A stretch of DNA of 64,000 nucleotides from DAOTWC01 sp048499435 (GCA_048499435.1 JASNZW010000006.1:178725-242724); one strand, 5' to 3'. Counted from the stretch's first letter, positions 1-8,760 are shown. The notes: generated by a model not told the origin, from the sequence alone. Made by a program: numbers and translations.

Positions 1-1481
1 AGCAGGCGCGGCCCGTCAGGGACGTGCTCGTGCGATGCCCACTCGATCAGCCGGTCAGGCGCGCCTTTGGTGATGGCGACCAGTTCGCAGTCGCAGAACA
101 GGCCGCGCGCCGACGCGCCCGCGACGCGGTGGATAGTCGTCATGGCTTTGCGCTCGCTGCTGAAGGGCAGCTCAGCGACGCGCGGCATATCCTGCTCAAG
201 CTGCTGCCGCGTCCAGCCCACTTTCTGCGCCGCCACCAGCAGCGCGCCTTCGGTGGTGTCGCCCACCACCTGAAAGCCGTTACCCTGCCCGGCAGGTTCC
301 AGGTAAGCGTCGGTCGAGAGGGCCATCGCTTTGAGGAAGCGCCCGACGGTTGGGTTGTTGATCGGGTCCAGCAGGCCGCCGTCGGGGGCGCGGAACTCAC
401 CCTCGGCCACATAGCCGATGCCAGACACGAACACGTCGTCGTAGCCGGGCAGCGCAAGCTGGGTGGTGGTCATTTCGTTCTTGGTGAGCGTGCCGGTTTT
501 GTCCGAGCAGATGATCGTTACCGAGCCGAGCGTCTCGACAGCGGGCAGGCGGCGGATGAGCGCGTGACGCTGCACCATGCGCGCCGCGCCCAGCGAGAGC
601 GCCACCGTAATCACGGCGGGCAGGCTTTCCGGCACGGCGGCGACGGCCAGGCCGATAGCGGTAATCAGCATGTCGTTCAGCGCGATGCCGCGCGCCACGC
701 CCAGAATGAACACCGCGATCACGACAACCACCGCGCCCAGCACCAAAATCTGGCCCAGGCGGTTGATGCGTTTTTGCAGCGGCGTCTCTGTTTCTGCGAC
801 GCCCATCAGCAGCGTGGCGATCTTGCCCAGCTCGGTTTTGAGGCCGGTCGCCGTGACAACCATTTCCGCGCGCCCGAAGTTAACGGACGTACCCATATAG
901 GCCATATTGCTGCGACTGCCCAGCGGCACAGGGTCGCTGCCGGGGATCGGCTGGGCGGATTTGCTGACCGGGACTGATTCGCCGGTGAGCGCCGCTTCTT
1001 CGATCTGCATATTGGCCGCTTCGATCAGGCGCCCGTCCGCCGGCACGCGGTCGCCTTCGCCCAGCAGCACGATGTCACCGGGGACCAGGTCCTCGGCGCT
1101 CACCTCGTGGACAGCGCCGTCGCGGCGCACGCGCACGCGCGGGACCTGCATGGCGCTGAGCGCGGCCAGGGCCTGCTCGGCGCGATATTCCTGATATGTG
1201 CCCAGGACGGCGTTGAGGATGGCGATGATGAGGATAATAACGACGTCCTTGATGTCGCCCAGGAAGTATGAGACGACGGCTGCGATCAGCAGGATGACGA
1301 CCATCAGGTTAGCGAACTGGCGCAGGAAAATTTGCAGCACGCCGGGGCCAGCGCTGTGCGGCAGAGCGTTGGGGCCGTGCTGTTTCAGGCGGCGCGCGGC
1401 TTCGTCTGCGTGCAGCCCGGCGGCGCTTGAGTTCAGTTCCGCGAGCACTGATGCAGCCGGACGCTGATAGTATTCGGACAT
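1..1481 (-). CDS. Cation-translocating P-type ATPase, calcium type (N-terminal part, runs off the window)
   Basis: This is the first 493 or so codons of a P-type ATPase that would pump cations across the membrane using ATP. The start ATG at 1481 follows an AGAAAGG ribosome site. Visible in order are a cation ATPase N-terminal domain (residues 1-50), a first membrane helix pair (about 55-95), the actuator domain with TGES (166-169), a second helix pair (about 245-290) with PESLPAV, and the phosphorylation motif DKTGT with Asp327. PESLPAV resembles the calcium-binding PEGLPAV of SERCA/PMCA-type (P2) pumps rather than the CPC of heavy-metal pumps. The rest of the nucleotide-binding domain and the C-terminal helices lie left of base 1. 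The ion is inferred from motif similarity only. Confidence 0.93.
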   Translation of the reverse strand, partial: MSEYYQRPAASVLAELNSSAAGLHADEAARRLKQHGPNALPHSAGPGVLQIFLRQFANLMVVILLIAAVVSYFLGDIKDVVIILIIAILNAVLGTYQEYRAEQALAALSAMQVPRVRVRRDGAVHEVSAEDLVPGDIVLLGEGDRVPADGRLIEAANMQIEEAALTGESVPVSKSAQPIPGSDPVPLGSRSNMAYMGTSVNFGRAEMVVTATGLKTELGKIATLLMGVAETETPLQKRINRLGQILVLGAVVVVIAVFILGVARGIALNDMLITAIGLAVAAVPESLPAVITVALSLGAARMVQRHALIRRLPAVETLGSVTIICSDKTGTLTKNEMTTTQLALPGYDDVFVSGIGYVAEGEFRAPDGGLLDPINNPTVGRFLKAMALSTDAYLEPAGQGNGFQVVGDTTEGALLVAAQKVGWTRQQLEQDMPRVAELPFSSERKAMTTIHRVAGASARGLFCDCELVAITKGAPDRLIEWASHEHVPDGPRL

Positions 1482-1547
1482 GTTGTTGCCTTTCTGAGAC
1501 GGTCGCGGAGTAAACCTGCACAGACGAAAACACTGCTGGGCCGCGTA

Positions 1548-1576
1548 GTGACTAATCGCGCCTGATTCGCTATAAT
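1548..1576 (+). promoter_or_regulatory. Probable sigma-70-type promoter of the first sugar ABC operon
   Basis: A perfect TATAAT at 1571-1576 lies 17 bases after GTGACT (1548-1553), a four-of-six match to the -35 consensus. It points at the solute-binding protein gene 56 bases downstream. It sits in the divergent gap between the P-type ATPase and the transporter operon. No operator is evident. Confidence 0.6.
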
Positions 1577-1631
1577 TTTACCTGAGGTTAACGCCTCGTG
1601 GAAAATCTAATGGATTTTTAAGGAGCGGTCT

Positions 1632-2909
1632 ATGAAATACAGATGGTTATTCGTTGTCGCGCTGGCGCTGCTGCTGATCACCGGCGGCGCGCTGGCACAG
1701 GACGCGCCGATCACCCTGACGATGGGGTCCTGGCGGGTAGACGATGTGGCGCAGATGCAGGTTCTGCTCGACGCTTTCCACGCGGCAAATCCCAACATCA
1801 CCATTGTATTTGACCCAACCAACCCCCCGGATTATAACGCGACGCTGCGCACGCAGCTCGAAGGCGGCACCGGGCCGGACCTGTTCTACCTGCGGTCATA
1901 CGCGACCTCGCGCCAGCTTTTCGAAGAAGGCTTCCTGGCGCCGCTGGACGACCTGCCGGGCCTGATGGAGAACTTCACGGCTGAGGCGCGCGCGCCCTGG
2001 GCGACCGATGACGGCCAGCCCTACGGTGTGCCGTTCATCGCGGTGTCGCACGGCATTTACTACAACCAGGACCTGTTCGCTGAGCTGAACCTGGAAATCC
2101 CGCAGACCTGGGAAGAGCTGCTGACGGTCGCGCAGGCTGTCAAGGACGCCGGCTACGATGCCTTTGCTAACGCCAGCGGCGACGAGTGGACGATCGCCGA
2201 GATCGTGTTCATGAACCTGGCGCCGACGTTTATCGGCGGTTTCGAGGGGCGGCAGGCGTACCTCAGCGGCGAGCGCTGCTTCAATGACCCACACGCGGTG
2301 GCGGCGTTCCAGGCGGTGGCCGATATCGCCCCGTTCCTGCCCGACGGCCAGGAGGCGCTGACGTATTACGACAGCCAGCAGCTGTTCCTGCTGGGCGAGG
2401 CGGCGATGTGGATGGGCGGCTCGTGGGACATTCCGTTCTTTGAGTCGCAGGCGCCGGATTTCGAGTGGAGCGTGTTCGCTGTCCCCGCGCCGGAAGGCCA
2501 GGAGATGGGTTACGTGACATTCCACATGGACGCTGGCATGGGCCTGAACGCAGCGGCCCCTGAGGCCAACAAAGAGGCCGCGCGCAAGTTCCTGGAGTGG
2601 ATGACAACCCCCGAATTTGCGGTGCTGATGGGCAACAACCTGCCCGGCTTCTTCCCGCTGATCAACGAAACGGTGACGCTGGACAACGCCCACGCTAACG
2701 CCTTCCTGGCGCTCAACGAAGGCCGGGGGCTGGATGTGCGCTGGGCGTGGGAGAAACTGCTGGACGGCGCGCCTGACGGCTACACGCTGATGCAGAACGG
2801 CGCGCTGGCGGTGATCGCCGGCACGCAGACGCCGCAGGAAGCGGCTGACGCGCTCCAGGCCGGGCTGGCTGAGTGGTTCGAGCCGGCGCAGACCTGCGCG
2901 GCGCAGTAA
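1632..2909 (+). CDS. Sugar ABC transporter, extracellular solute-binding protein (family 1)
   Basis: The 425-residue product is a family 1 (MalE/UgpB-like) binding protein that would capture an oligosaccharide or polyol outside the cell and pass it to the two permeases downstream. A Sec signal peptide is clear: a short basic start, a hydrophobic core (about residues 6-22) and an AxA-like site before QDAP. It has no lipobox cysteine, so it is not obviously a lipoprotein. AAGGAG precedes the ATG. The ligand cannot be told from sequence. A stem-loop follows the stop codon, and no ATPase gene is present in the cluster. Confidence 0.93.
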   Translation: MKYRWLFVVALALLLITGGALAQDAPITLTMGSWRVDDVAQMQVLLDAFHAANPNITIVFDPTNPPDYNATLRTQLEGGTGPDLFYLRSYATSRQLFEEGFLAPLDDLPGLMENFTAEARAPWATDDGQPYGVPFIAVSHGIYYNQDLFAELNLEIPQTWEELLTVAQAVKDAGYDAFANASGDEWTIAEIVFMNLAPTFIGGFEGRQAYLSGERCFNDPHAVAAFQAVADIAPFLPDGQEALTYYDSQQLFLLGEAAMWMGGSWDIPFFESQAPDFEWSVFAVPAPEGQEMGYVTFHMDAGMGLNAAAPEANKEAARKFLEWMTTPEFAVLMGNNLPGFFPLINETVTLDNAHANAFLALNEGRGLDVRWAWEKLLDGAPDGYTLMQNGALAVIAGTQTPQEAADALQAGLAEWFEPAQTCAAQ

Positions 2910-2932
2910 GCGCGGCGTGCGTTGAAATAACC

Positions 2933-2966
2933 AGAGGGCGATCAGCACCGTGATCGCCCTCTTTAT
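2933..2966 (+). terminator. Strong stem-loop between binding protein and permease genes
   Basis: A perfect 12-bp inverted repeat (2933-2944 with 2951-2962) has a 6-base loop and is followed by only a weak T-rich tail. The position directly after the binding-protein gene suggests a partial terminator or an mRNA-protecting hairpin. That would keep binding protein more abundant than permeases, as known for malE-malF. The hairpin also buries an upstream in-frame GTG (2950), which favours the ATG at 2983 as the permease start. Confidence 0.75.
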
Positions 2967-2982
2967 TCCCGCTGGAGGCAGT

Positions 2983-3954
2983 ATGGCTGGTACTGTTGTT
3001 CCCGTTTCTGGCGCGCGCAGCGCCGGGCAGCGCCGGGCAGCGCAGCGCCGCCGCACCTGGATTCTCTTTCTTGTGCCGGCGCTGGTCATTTACACGGTGT
3101 TCATGGCGTTCCCACTGTTTAACTCGATGCGGCTGAGCCTGTACACTGGGCGGGGTTTGACGCCCGACCGCTTTGTCGGCTTTGAAAATTACATAGCGTT
3201 GTTTACAAATCCGCTGTGGCGCGACCGTTTTTTTAACGCGCTGGGCAACACCTTCGTTTTTTTCGCCATTCACATGCTGGTGCAGAACACGCTGGGCCTG
3301 CTGTTCGCCGTGCTGCTCAGCAGCCCCGCGCTGCGCGGGCGCAGCGTCTACCGGGCGATTATCTTCCTGCCTGCGACGCTGTCGGTGCTGGTGACGGGCT
3401 TCCTGTGGACGCTGATTCTCAACCCGCGCTGGGGCATGCTGAACCAGCTTCTGGAGGCGATCGGCCTGGGGGCGCTGGCGCGCCCCTGGCTGGGCGACCC
3501 CTACCTGGCGCTGCCGGTCATTTCGCTGGTGTCATCGTGGCAGTGGGTGGGCCTGCCGACGATGATGTTTCTGGCCGGGCTGCTGACGATCCCCGATGAG
3601 CTGAACGAGGCGGCGCGCGTGGATGGCGCCTCGCCCTGGGAAGTGTTCTGGCACATCAAGCTGCCGCTGCTCAAGCCGGTGATCGGCATTGTGTCGGTGC
3701 TGACGTTTGTCGGTAATTTCAACGCTTTCGATGTGATCTTCGCGATGGCCGGGGCGCGCGGTGAGCCAAACTACGCGACTGACCTGTTAGCGACGTTTTT
3801 CTACCGCACGGCCATCGCCGGCGAACACCCGGTTGCCCAGCCGAACATGGGCATCGGGGCCGCCGTGGCGACGATCATGTTCCTGATCCTGCTGGCGGGG
3901 GTCTCGCTGTGGCTGATCGTAGGCCGCGAGCGCGACGGCCAGCGGCTTTACTAA
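2983..3954 (+). CDS. Sugar ABC transporter permease (MalF/UgpA type)
   Basis: This 323-residue inner-membrane protein is the first of two permease subunits of a CUT1-type sugar importer. It has six or so hydrophobic segments beginning about residue 25 (ILFLVPALVIYTVFMAF). The ATPase-docking EAA loop is seen as EAARVDGASPWEVFWHIKLP near residues 208-227. The ATG at 2983 is chosen because GGAGG stands just upstream. A GTG 33 bases earlier lies inside the hairpin. The second permease follows 11 bases downstream. Confidence 0.93.
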   Translation: MAGTVVPVSGARSAGQRRAAQRRRTWILFLVPALVIYTVFMAFPLFNSMRLSLYTGRGLTPDRFVGFENYIALFTNPLWRDRFFNALGNTFVFFAIHMLVQNTLGLLFAVLLSSPALRGRSVYRAIIFLPATLSVLVTGFLWTLILNPRWGMLNQLLEAIGLGALARPWLGDPYLALPVISLVSSWQWVGLPTMMFLAGLLTIPDELNEAARVDGASPWEVFWHIKLPLLKPVIGIVSVLTFVGNFNAFDVIFAMAGARGEPNYATDLLATFFYRTAIAGEHPVAQPNMGIGAAVATIMFLILLAGVSLWLIVGRERDGQRLY

Positions 3955-3965
3955 GGGGGCGCGCG

Positions 3966-4796
3966 ATGAACCGAGACAGCGCTTTACGGTCGGCAGCGAG
4001 CCATGGTGTGCTGCTGCTCTGGTCGCTGGTGGTGCTGATCCCGCTGTGGACGATGCTGATAAATTCGGTTAAGCCGAGCCGCGAAATCTTCCGCAACCCG
4101 TTCGGTTTGCCGTCAGCGTTCACGTTTGAAGGGTACGTCAACGCCTGGACGACCGGCCGCTTTGACCTGTATTTCCGCAACAGCATCTTCGTCAGCGTGC
4201 TGTCGCTGGGGTTGATCGTGCTGGTGGGGTCGCTGGCGGCCTATGCCCTGGCGAACTGGCGGTCGCGCATTTCCGGGCTGCTGTACATCTATTTCATCGC
4301 CGGGCTGATGATCCCCATCCGGCTGGGCACGATTAACCTGTTTCAGATTATCCAGCAGTTGGGGCTGACGGACAGCCTGTTAGGGTTGATACCGGTGTAT
4401 GTGGCGATGGGCCTGCCGATTGCCACGTTTGTGCTGACGTCGTTTATTCGCTCGGTCCCGTTTGAGCTGACTGAGGCGGCGCGCATTGACGGCGCGAGCG
4501 AGTGGCGCATTTACCGGTCAGTCATCCTGCCGCTGATTCGTCCGGCGGTGGCGACTGTTGTGGTGTTCAACGTAATACCCATCTGGAACGACCTGTGGTT
4601 CCCGCTGGTGTTTATTCGCAACCAGGACGCGCGCACGGTGACGCTGGGCGTGACGCTGCTGTTCGGCCAGTACCAGACCGATTGGACGCGGGCGCTGAGC
4701 GCGCTGTCGCTGGCGGCTGTGCCGGTGCTGCTGGCCTATCTGCTGATGTCGAAGCAGTTTATCCAGGGCCTGACCGCCGGGGCGATGAAAGGGTAG
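3966..4796 (+). CDS. Sugar ABC transporter permease (MalG/UgpE type)
   Basis: The 276-residue second permease subunit has an N-terminal membrane helix (about residues 12-33) and the EAA loop TEAARIDGASEWRIYRSVIL, followed by further helices up to a short C-terminal tail. AAGGGGG precedes the ATG at 3966. An upstream in-frame start at 3909 would overlap the previous gene and lacks support. The operon ends here, nine bases from the convergent dinB stop. The cluster encodes no nucleotide-binding subunit, so a shared MsmK/MalK-like ATPase elsewhere in the genome is likely. Confidence 0.93.
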   Translation: MNRDSALRSAASHGVLLLWSLVVLIPLWTMLINSVKPSREIFRNPFGLPSAFTFEGYVNAWTTGRFDLYFRNSIFVSVLSLGLIVLVGSLAAYALANWRSRISGLLYIYFIAGLMIPIRLGTINLFQIIQQLGLTDSLLGLIPVYVAMGLPIATFVLTSFIRSVPFELTEAARIDGASEWRIYRSVILPLIRPAVATVVVFNVIPIWNDLWFPLVFIRNQDARTVTLGVTLLFGQYQTDWTRALSALSLAAVPVLLAYLLMSKQFIQGLTAGAMKG

Positions 4797-4805
4797 GCGG
4801 CGCGC

Positions 4806-5996
4806 TCAACCGTCGTCGTCCGGGTTGAGGTCGCTGGCGCGGCGGATGATGTCGTCGCCGAAGCGGTCGCGTAGTTTGTCGAGCGTGTCCAGCAGACGGC
4901 GGCTGTCCTGCGGGGCGGGCGCGTCCCACAGGCTGAGCTGCACCGCCTGTGCCTGAAGGCCGGCCACGCCGACGCCGATGAGGCGCACCGGCTGGCCGGG
5001 CTGCCAGGCGTCGTCGAACAGGCGCAGCGCGGCGCTGAAGATCGCGCCGTCCTGGTCAACCGGCGGCGTGACGGTCATCTGCCGGGTGAAGGTGGTGAAA
5101 TCGGCGCGCCGCAGCTTGAGGCGCACGGTGCTGCCGCGCAGCCCTTCGCTGCGCAGACGGCGGCCAACGTCGTCGGCGAGCTGGCGCAGCGTGTGCCGCA
5201 GCGTGTCGGCTGCGCTGACATCGTGGGTGAACGTGATTTCGCGGCTGATGGAGCGCGCCTCGCGCTCGGTGACGACCGGGCGGTCGTCAATGCCCTGCGC
5301 GCGCAGCGCCAGCTCAGCGCCCAGCTTGCCGAAGCGCTGCGCCAGGAACCCCGGCGGCAGGCGCGCCAGGTCGCCGATAGTGTGAACGCCGAAGCCGGTC
5401 AGCTTTTCAGCGGTTCGGGGGCCGATGCCCCACAGCTCGCGCACTGGCAGCGGGGCCAGAAAGGGCGCTTCCGCGCCGGGCGGCACGACGGTAACGGCGT
5501 TAGGCGGGCCGTCGCCGCTGGCGCGGCCCTTGCCGATGTTGTTGGCGATCTTGGCGACGAGCTTGTTCGTCGCCACGCCGAACGAACAGGGCAGGCTTAA
5601 CTCGGCGTTGATGTCTGCCTGTATCTGCCGCGCCAGGCTCGCGCCGGCGTTGGGCAGGCCCGTGACATCCAGGAAAGCCTCGTCAATCGAGATCTGTTCG
5701 ACCAGCGGCGTGACGCTGTGCAGGCGCTGCATGACGGCGCGCGAGGCCGCGTGATAGGTGTCGTGGCGGTGCGGGACGACGAGCAGGCCGGGGCACAGGC
5801 GCTGTGCCTGGGCCATCGGCATGGCGGAGCGCACGCCGTAGCGCCGGGCGGCGTAGGAACAGGACGCGACCACGCCGCGCTGGTCCGCGCGCCCGCCGAC
5901 GGCGAAAGCCGCGCCGCGCAGGGCCGGGTCGCGCTGTTCCTCGACGGCGCAGAAAAAGGCGTCCAGGTCCAGGTGGAGGATGGCGCGCGCGGTCAT
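4806..5996 (-). CDS. dinB: DNA polymerase IV (Y-family translesion polymerase)
   Basis: DinB copies past damaged template bases. The 396-residue protein starts with the Y-family signature LHLDLDAFFCAVEEQ, holding the first catalytic acidic residue, and continues with the palm motif ISIDEAFLDVT that carries the S-x-D-E pair. It has the helix-hairpin-helix thumb (ELWGIGPRTAEKL) and a little-finger domain. ATG at 5996 gives the usual family N-terminus. A TTG at 6014 would add six residues and has no better ribosome site. The gene lies downstream of the two tRNAs, separated by a terminator, and converges with the permease gene. Confidence 0.95.
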   Translation of the reverse strand: MTARAILHLDLDAFFCAVEEQRDPALRGAAFAVGGRADQRGVVASCSYAARRYGVRSAMPMAQAQRLCPGLLVVPHRHDTYHAASRAVMQRLHSVTPLVEQISIDEAFLDVTGLPNAGASLARQIQADINAELSLPCSFGVATNKLVAKIANNIGKGRASGDGPPNAVTVVPPGAEAPFLAPLPVRELWGIGPRTAEKLTGFGVHTIGDLARLPPGFLAQRFGKLGAELALRAQGIDDRPVVTEREARSISREITFTHDVSAADTLRHTLRQLADDVGRRLRSEGLRGSTVRLKLRRADFTTFTRQMTVTPPVDQDGAIFSAALRLFDDAWQPGQPVRLIGVGVAGLQAQAVQLSLWDAPAPQDSRRLLDTLDKLRDRFGDDIIRRASDLNPDDDG

Positions 5997-6015
5997 GGCC
6001 GCTGCCGGGAACAAG

Positions 6016-6043
6016 ACTCAAAAGGCCCCTTAGGGGGGGCCTT
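6016..6043 (-). terminator. Rho-independent terminator after the tRNA pair
   Basis: On the minus strand an 8-bp stem, AAGGCCCC with GGGGCCTT (6022-6029 and 6036-6043 in plus coordinates), is followed by a T-rich tract. It lies 7 bases past the tRNA-Ile2 gene and before dinB, so it most likely ends the tRNA transcript. Confidence 0.75.
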
Positions 6044-6049
6044 CGTGTG

Positions 6050-6123
6050 TGGTGATAGTTGGACTCGAACCAACGACCTGTTCATTATGAGTGAACCGCT
6101 CTAACCGGCTGAGCTATATCACC
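6050..6123 (-). tRNA. tRNA-Ile2 (anticodon CAT, lysidine type)
   Basis: A 74-base cloverleaf folds fully on the minus strand: acceptor GGTGATA/TATCACC, D arm GCTC/GAGC, anticodon arm GTTCA/TGAAC with loop CTCATAA, T arm GTTGG/CCAAC and discriminator A. The anticodon is CAT. The loop with flanks ACTCATAAT matches the isoleucine tRNA in which TilS converts C34 to lysidine for AUA reading. The elongator Met tRNA is the alternative. No CCA is encoded. Confidence 0.85.
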
Positions 6124-6138
6124 ACTGGGGAAACAAAA

Positions 6139-6210
<72 letters not shown>

Positions 6211-6220
6211 ATATATCTGC

Positions 6221-6249
6221 ATCTTATCAGCCCGGCTGAGCAGAGTCAA
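6221..6249 (-). promoter_or_regulatory. Promoter of the tRNA operon
   Basis: Read on the minus strand, TTGACT (6249-6244) is followed after exactly 17 bases by TAAGAT (6226-6221), ten bases before the fMet tRNA. This is a near-consensus sigma-70 promoter placed correctly for a stable RNA operon. Confidence 0.8.
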
Positions 6250-6317
6250 GGCTTAAACAAGACAGAAAGGCGACGGCGCAGCGGGAATCCTGGCTACGCA
6301 AAGGCGCCGCCGCGCGC

Positions 6318-6323
6318 TATAAT
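6318..6323 (+). promoter_or_regulatory. Probable -10 element for uvrB
   Basis: A perfect TATAAT stands 43 bases before the uvrB start. The -35 region at the expected distance is poor, so this is a tentative promoter only. Confidence 0.4.
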
Positions 6324-6366
6324 GGCCGCCTGCTCTCGAACTGACGTTCGCCAAAAGGAGCTTGTT

Positions 6367-8385
6367 ATGCCACCATTCGAGATTGTTTCCGCGTTCCAGC
6401 CCACCGGCGACCAGCCGGCGGCCATTGCCGGGCTGGTCGCCGGTATTGAGAACGGGCTTGCGCGCCAGACGCTGCTGGGCGCGACAGGCACCGGTAAAAC
6501 TTATGTGGTGGCGCAGGTGATCCAGCAGACGCAGAAGCCAACGCTGGTGATGGCCCACAACAAGACGCTGGCGGCGCAGCTTTACGCGGAGTTTAAAGAG
6601 CTGTTCCCGCGCAACGCCGTCGAGTATTTCGTGAGCTACTACGACTACTATCAGCCGGAGGCTTACGTCCCGCGCCACGACCTGTATATCGAGAAGCAGA
6701 CTGAGATCAACGAGCACATTGACCGGCTGCGCCTGTCAGCGACGGCCTCGCTGCTGTACCGGCGCGACGTGATTATCGTGGCGTCGGTGTCGTGTATTTA
6801 CGGCATCGGCGACCCCAGCGCGTGGAGCAAATCGGTTGTCGGGATTAAGGTGGGCGAGACCATCCGGCGCGACACGCTGCTGCGTAAACTGGTTGTGATC
6901 CAGTACAGCCGCAACGACATGGTTTTGCAGCGCGGGACGTTCCGCGTGCGCGGCGACACGCTGGAGATCGTCCCGGCGTATGCGGAGAGCGCCTTTCGGG
7001 TGACGCTGTTCGGCGATGAGATCGAGCGCATTGTCGAGTTCGACCCGCTGACCGGTGAGATCTTCACCGAACACCGCGAGCTGATTATTTACCCGGCGCG
7101 GCAGTTCGTGACCGACGATGAGAAGATGCGCCAGGCGCTTACAGACATTGAGCGCGAGCTTGATGAGCAGCTTCGGCATCTGCGCGCCCAGGGCAGGCTG
7201 GTGGAGGCGCAGCGCCTGGAGCAGCGCACGCGCTATGACCTGGAGATGATCCGCGAGGTGGGCTACACCTCCGGCATTGAGAACTACTCGCGTCACCTTG
7301 ACCAGCGCCCGGCGGGCAGCCCGCCGTTCACGCTGGTGGACTACTTCCCGCAGGATTATCTGCTGGTGATTGACGAGAGCCACATGACGCTGCCGCAGAT
7401 CCGCGGCATGTATAACGGCGACCGGCAGCGCAAGGAAACGCTCATTGATTACGGCTTCCGGCTGCCCAGCGCGCTCGACAACCGCCCGCTGAAGTTCGAT
7501 GAGTTTCAGCAGCGCATGGGCCAGACACTGTTCACCAGCGCCACGCCTGGCCCGTTTGAGCGCGAGACCAGCGACGCGGTGGTGCAGCAGATCGTGCGGC
7601 CCACTGGCATCCTTGACCCGCAGCTCAGTGTGCGCCCGGTCGAAGGGCAGATTGAGGGCCTGCTGAGCGAAGTGTCGCAGCGGGTGAAGAAGGGGCAGCG
7701 GGCGCTCATCACCACGCTGACGCAGCGCATGGCTGAGGACCTGAGCGAGTACCTGATCGAGATGGGGGTGCGCGCGCACTACCTCCACGCCGAGGTGGAG
7801 ACGCTGGAGCGGGTCGAGATCCTGCGCGACCTGCGCCTGGGCGTGTACGATGCCATCGTGGGCATCAACCTGCTGCGCGAAGGCATTGATCTGCCGGAGG
7901 TCTCGCTGGTGGCGATTCTCGACGCCGACAAGGAAGGTTTTCTGCGCTCGGAACAGGCGCTGATCCAGACGATCGGGCGCGCGGCGCGGCATGTCGAAGG
8001 CTTCGTCATTATGTACGCCAACACGATGACTGACGCCATGCGGCACGCCATTGACGAGACCAACCGCCGCCGGGCAATCCAGGAAGCGTACAACACTGAA
8101 CACGGCATCGTGCCGACCTCGATTGTCAAAGAGGTGCGCGACCTGACCGACCGCGTGCGGATGATGGTTACGGACGAGATGAAGGCCGACGTGGGCGACG
8201 CGGTTTCGCTCGCCAGCCTGCCGAACGAAGAGCTGAACCGGATGATCAAAGAGCTGGAAAAAGAGATGCGCGCCGCGGCGCAGGCGCTGGAGTTCGAGAA
8301 GGCGGCGGTCCTGCGCGACCAGATCACAGAGCTGCGCGGAACGCTGGTGGAGCGCCGCGCGCTGGAGGCGCCGCTGATCAAATGA
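6367..8385 (+). CDS. uvrB: Excinuclease ABC subunit B
   Basis: UvrB is the damage-verifying helicase-like subunit of nucleotide excision repair; it takes DNA from UvrA and recruits UvrC. The 672-residue protein has the usual family length. Visible are Walker A GATGTGKT (about residues 38-45), the damage-probing beta-hairpin YYDYYQPEAYVP, the DESH box, helicase motifs in the second RecA-like domain and the C-terminal UVR motif (about 630-665) that binds UvrC. AAAAGGAG precedes ATG 6367, so an in-frame start 45 bases earlier is not used here. It is followed within 30 bases by the trp promoter. Confidence 0.97.
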   Translation: MPPFEIVSAFQPTGDQPAAIAGLVAGIENGLARQTLLGATGTGKTYVVAQVIQQTQKPTLVMAHNKTLAAQLYAEFKELFPRNAVEYFVSYYDYYQPEAYVPRHDLYIEKQTEINEHIDRLRLSATASLLYRRDVIIVASVSCIYGIGDPSAWSKSVVGIKVGETIRRDTLLRKLVVIQYSRNDMVLQRGTFRVRGDTLEIVPAYAESAFRVTLFGDEIERIVEFDPLTGEIFTEHRELIIYPARQFVTDDEKMRQALTDIERELDEQLRHLRAQGRLVEAQRLEQRTRYDLEMIREVGYTSGIENYSRHLDQRPAGSPPFTLVDYFPQDYLLVIDESHMTLPQIRGMYNGDRQRKETLIDYGFRLPSALDNRPLKFDEFQQRMGQTLFTSATPGPFERETSDAVVQQIVRPTGILDPQLSVRPVEGQIEGLLSEVSQRVKKGQRALITTLTQRMAEDLSEYLIEMGVRAHYLHAEVETLERVEILRDLRLGVYDAIVGINLLREGIDLPEVSLVAILDADKEGFLRSEQALIQTIGRAARHVEGFVIMYANTMTDAMRHAIDETNRRRAIQEAYNTEHGIVPTSIVKEVRDLTDRVRMMVTDEMKADVGDAVSLASLPNEELNRMIKELEKEMRAAAQALEFEKAAVLRDQITELRGTLVERRALEAPLIK

Positions 8386-8412
8386 GCGTGATCAAATGAG
8401 CGCGCAAACTGC

Positions 8413-8441
8413 TTGACAGCCGTTGTGAATGCGGGTACGCT
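8413..8441 (+). promoter_or_regulatory. Promoter of the trp operon
   Basis: A perfect TTGACA (8413-8418) is followed after 17 bases by TACGCT (8436-8441). It lies just after uvrB and about 50 bases before the conserved part of the T-box leader, which fits transcription starting near 8448. Confidence 0.75.
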
Positions 8442-8447
8442 AGGCGT

Positions 8448-8739
8448 GTAACTGCATAGTACAGCAGCGTTGATCTGGAATAGTACACGCCAGAGCGAAG
8501 TTCAGAGAGCCGCCGGAAGCTGAGAAGGCGGTACAGACGCGGGTGTGGAATGGGCCGGGGAGCTGCGCGGGTGAACCTGATGTGTAGCCCGCGCCGGAGG
8601 CGCACCGTTAACAGAGCGCAGGGTATCGGCGTGAACGCGCCTGTACCTGATTGAGCGCCTGCGGCCTGGCCGCAGGAAGCAAGGTGGCACCGCGGGAATC
8701 CCTTCTCGTCCTTGAATTGGAGAGGGGATTCTTTTTTTG
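8448..8739 (+). promoter_or_regulatory. T-box riboswitch, tryptophan-specific, controlling trpE
   Basis: This leader senses uncharged tRNA and permits read-through when it binds. The canonical T-box AAGGTGGCACCGCG lies at 8681-8694. Its bulge reads TGGC, which would pair with an acceptor end GCCA, matching the G discriminator of tRNA-Trp. A Stem I-like region (about 8464-8566) contains AGAGAGCCGCC with its paired GGCGGT. In the specifier loop, GAA is followed by TGG (8551-8553), the Trp codon. A further hairpin (8660-8678) precedes the antiterminator. The leader ends in a terminator before trpE. Specifier and discriminator agree independently on tryptophan. Confidence 0.93.
8696..8738 (+). 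terminator. Regulated terminator of the trp T-box leader
   Basis: A 12-bp GC-rich stem (8696-8707 with 8720-8731) is followed by seven Ts. The 5' arm begins at the end of the T-box sequence, so antiterminator and terminator are mutually exclusive, as expected for this riboswitch class. Confidence 0.9.
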
Positions 8740-8760
8740 TGTGCTGACCGGAGGGAAGAT

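Noticed and set aside
24..977. A 317-codon plus-strand open frame at the left edge
   Set aside because: The minus strand carries an uninterrupted P-type ATPase with TGES and DKTGT, so the plus frame is a shadow.
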